Shown: one piece after another, positions 4,971-5,227 of the stretch
Layout: every line of letters starts with the position of its first letter
Position numbering within the stretch: position 1 is the stretch's first letter
From: Methanosarcinales archaeon
Lineage (GTDB): Archaea; Halobacteriota; Methanosarcinia; Methanosarcinales; Methanosarcinaceae
Assembly: GCA_012329085.1 (NCBI GenBank)
Contig: JAAXQB010000146.1
Span: forward strand, 1 to 5,227
Reading direction: 5' to 3'
Length of the DNA stretch: 5,227 nucleotides
Made by a program: the position numbers and the translations under genes
The notes under the pieces: generated by a model
Told to the model about the DNA's origin: nothing
Databases searched by the model: none
Seen by the model: the letters and a program-made list of their open reading frames with translations, nothing else

Positions 4971-5003
4971 TTATAATTAACTTATAATTAACTTATTATT
5001 TAC
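4971..5003 (+). repeat. 11-base tandem repeat before pth2
   Basis: TTATAATTAAC occurs at 4971-4981 and 4982-4992, followed by the degenerate TTATTATTTAC at 4993-5003; a looser copy starts at 4958. Nearly the whole nreA-pth2 gap is this A/T repeat, with a period close to one helical turn. It may be slippage, or several overlapping box A elements. Confidence 0.7.
4982..4990 (+). promoter_or_regulatory. Possible TATA box for pth2
   Basis: TTATAATTA lies about 25 bases before the pth2 ATG at 5011, the distance expected for a leaderless archaeal transcript. There is no Shine-Dalgarno block before the ATG, which agrees with leaderless translation. The same word occurs one repeat earlier at 4971, so the exact box is uncertain, and read-through from nreA is also possible. 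Confidence 0.35.
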
Positions 5004-5010
5004 ATAAAAC

Positions 5011-5227
5011 ATGGTCGAATATAAACAATGTATAGTCATACGGGAAGATCTTAAACTTTCAAAAGGAAAACTTGCAGCTCAAGTTGCACATGCTGCGGTA
5101 TCTGCATTTGAAGCTGCAAAAGAATCCGAAAAAAGACAATGGAAAAGTCTTGGTCAAAAAAAAGTGGTTCTTAAAGTTCCTTCATTAAATGACCTTCTCG
5201 AATTAAAAGAAATATCAAGAAAGCATA
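5011..5227 (+). CDS. pth2: Peptidyl-tRNA hydrolase Pth2, 5' part
   Basis: Cytosolic enzyme that cuts the ester bond of peptidyl-tRNA dropped by stalled ribosomes and so recycles tRNA; this is the archaeal and eukaryotic type, unrelated to bacterial Pth. The 72 codons present begin MVEYKQCIVIREDLKLSKGK and carry the family signature LSKGKLAAQVAHAAVSA at 16-32, with Lys20, Gln24 and His27 in the active-site helix, then GQKKVVLKVPSLNDL at 48-62. The family is usually about 115-120 residues, so the last third, with the catalytic Asp and Thr region, lies beyond the window. The ATG at 5011 gives the expected N-terminus. The frame is intact up to the edge. Confidence 0.96.
   Translation, partial: MVEYKQCIVIREDLKLSKGKLAAQVAHAAVSAFEAAKESEKRQWKSLGQKKVVLKVPSLNDLLELKEISRKH

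Overview
The window looks like a very AT-rich archaeal chromosome, most likely from a euryarchaeon near the methanogens. Four points support this: an Nre-family DNA repair protein (an archaeal family), a ThiI without a rhodanese domain but with the CxxC pair of methanogen ThiI, a Pth2-type peptidyl-tRNA hydrolase that resembles Methanosarcina-type Pth2 as I remember it, and start codons without clear Shine-Dalgarno sequences. Lineage is inferred from protein motifs only; I could not run a search.

Layout. Bases 1-210 hold a CG-rich repeat structure with no believable gene. Bases 228-1045 are an AT-rich gap with two weak candidate structured RNAs. All four convincing genes are on the plus strand: a FetB/YbbM (UPF0014) membrane permease (1046-1822), thiI (1849-3093), nreA (3794-4957) and the 5' part of pth2 (5011 to the window end). 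fetB and thiI are 26 bases apart and could share a transcript; nreA and pth2 are 53 bases apart. The 700-base gap 3094-3793 holds a possible 35-codon ORF, two more hairpins related to the 5' repeat, and an open stretch in frame with nreA.

The genes are mostly housekeeping: tRNA 4-thiouridine synthesis (ThiI), release of peptidyl-tRNA (Pth2), DNA damage repair (Nre) and possible metal transport (FetB-like, with no ATPase partner in view). I see no single pathway joining them.

The most unusual item is the 5' element. Three 35-bp tandem units each contain a 7-bp hairpin with a 3-base loop, one of them with a compensatory base-pair change. The 9-base blocks that start the units are matched, in reverse order, by three perfect complements on the right, so that 46-197 can fold into one nested, branched structure. 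Relatives of its parts recur at 3231-3251 and 3725-3741, which suggests a dispersed hairpin repeat family. The second item worth attention is nreA: a single in-frame TGA directly before its ATG separates it from an upstream open stretch that seems to continue the N-terminal Cys-containing part of the family.
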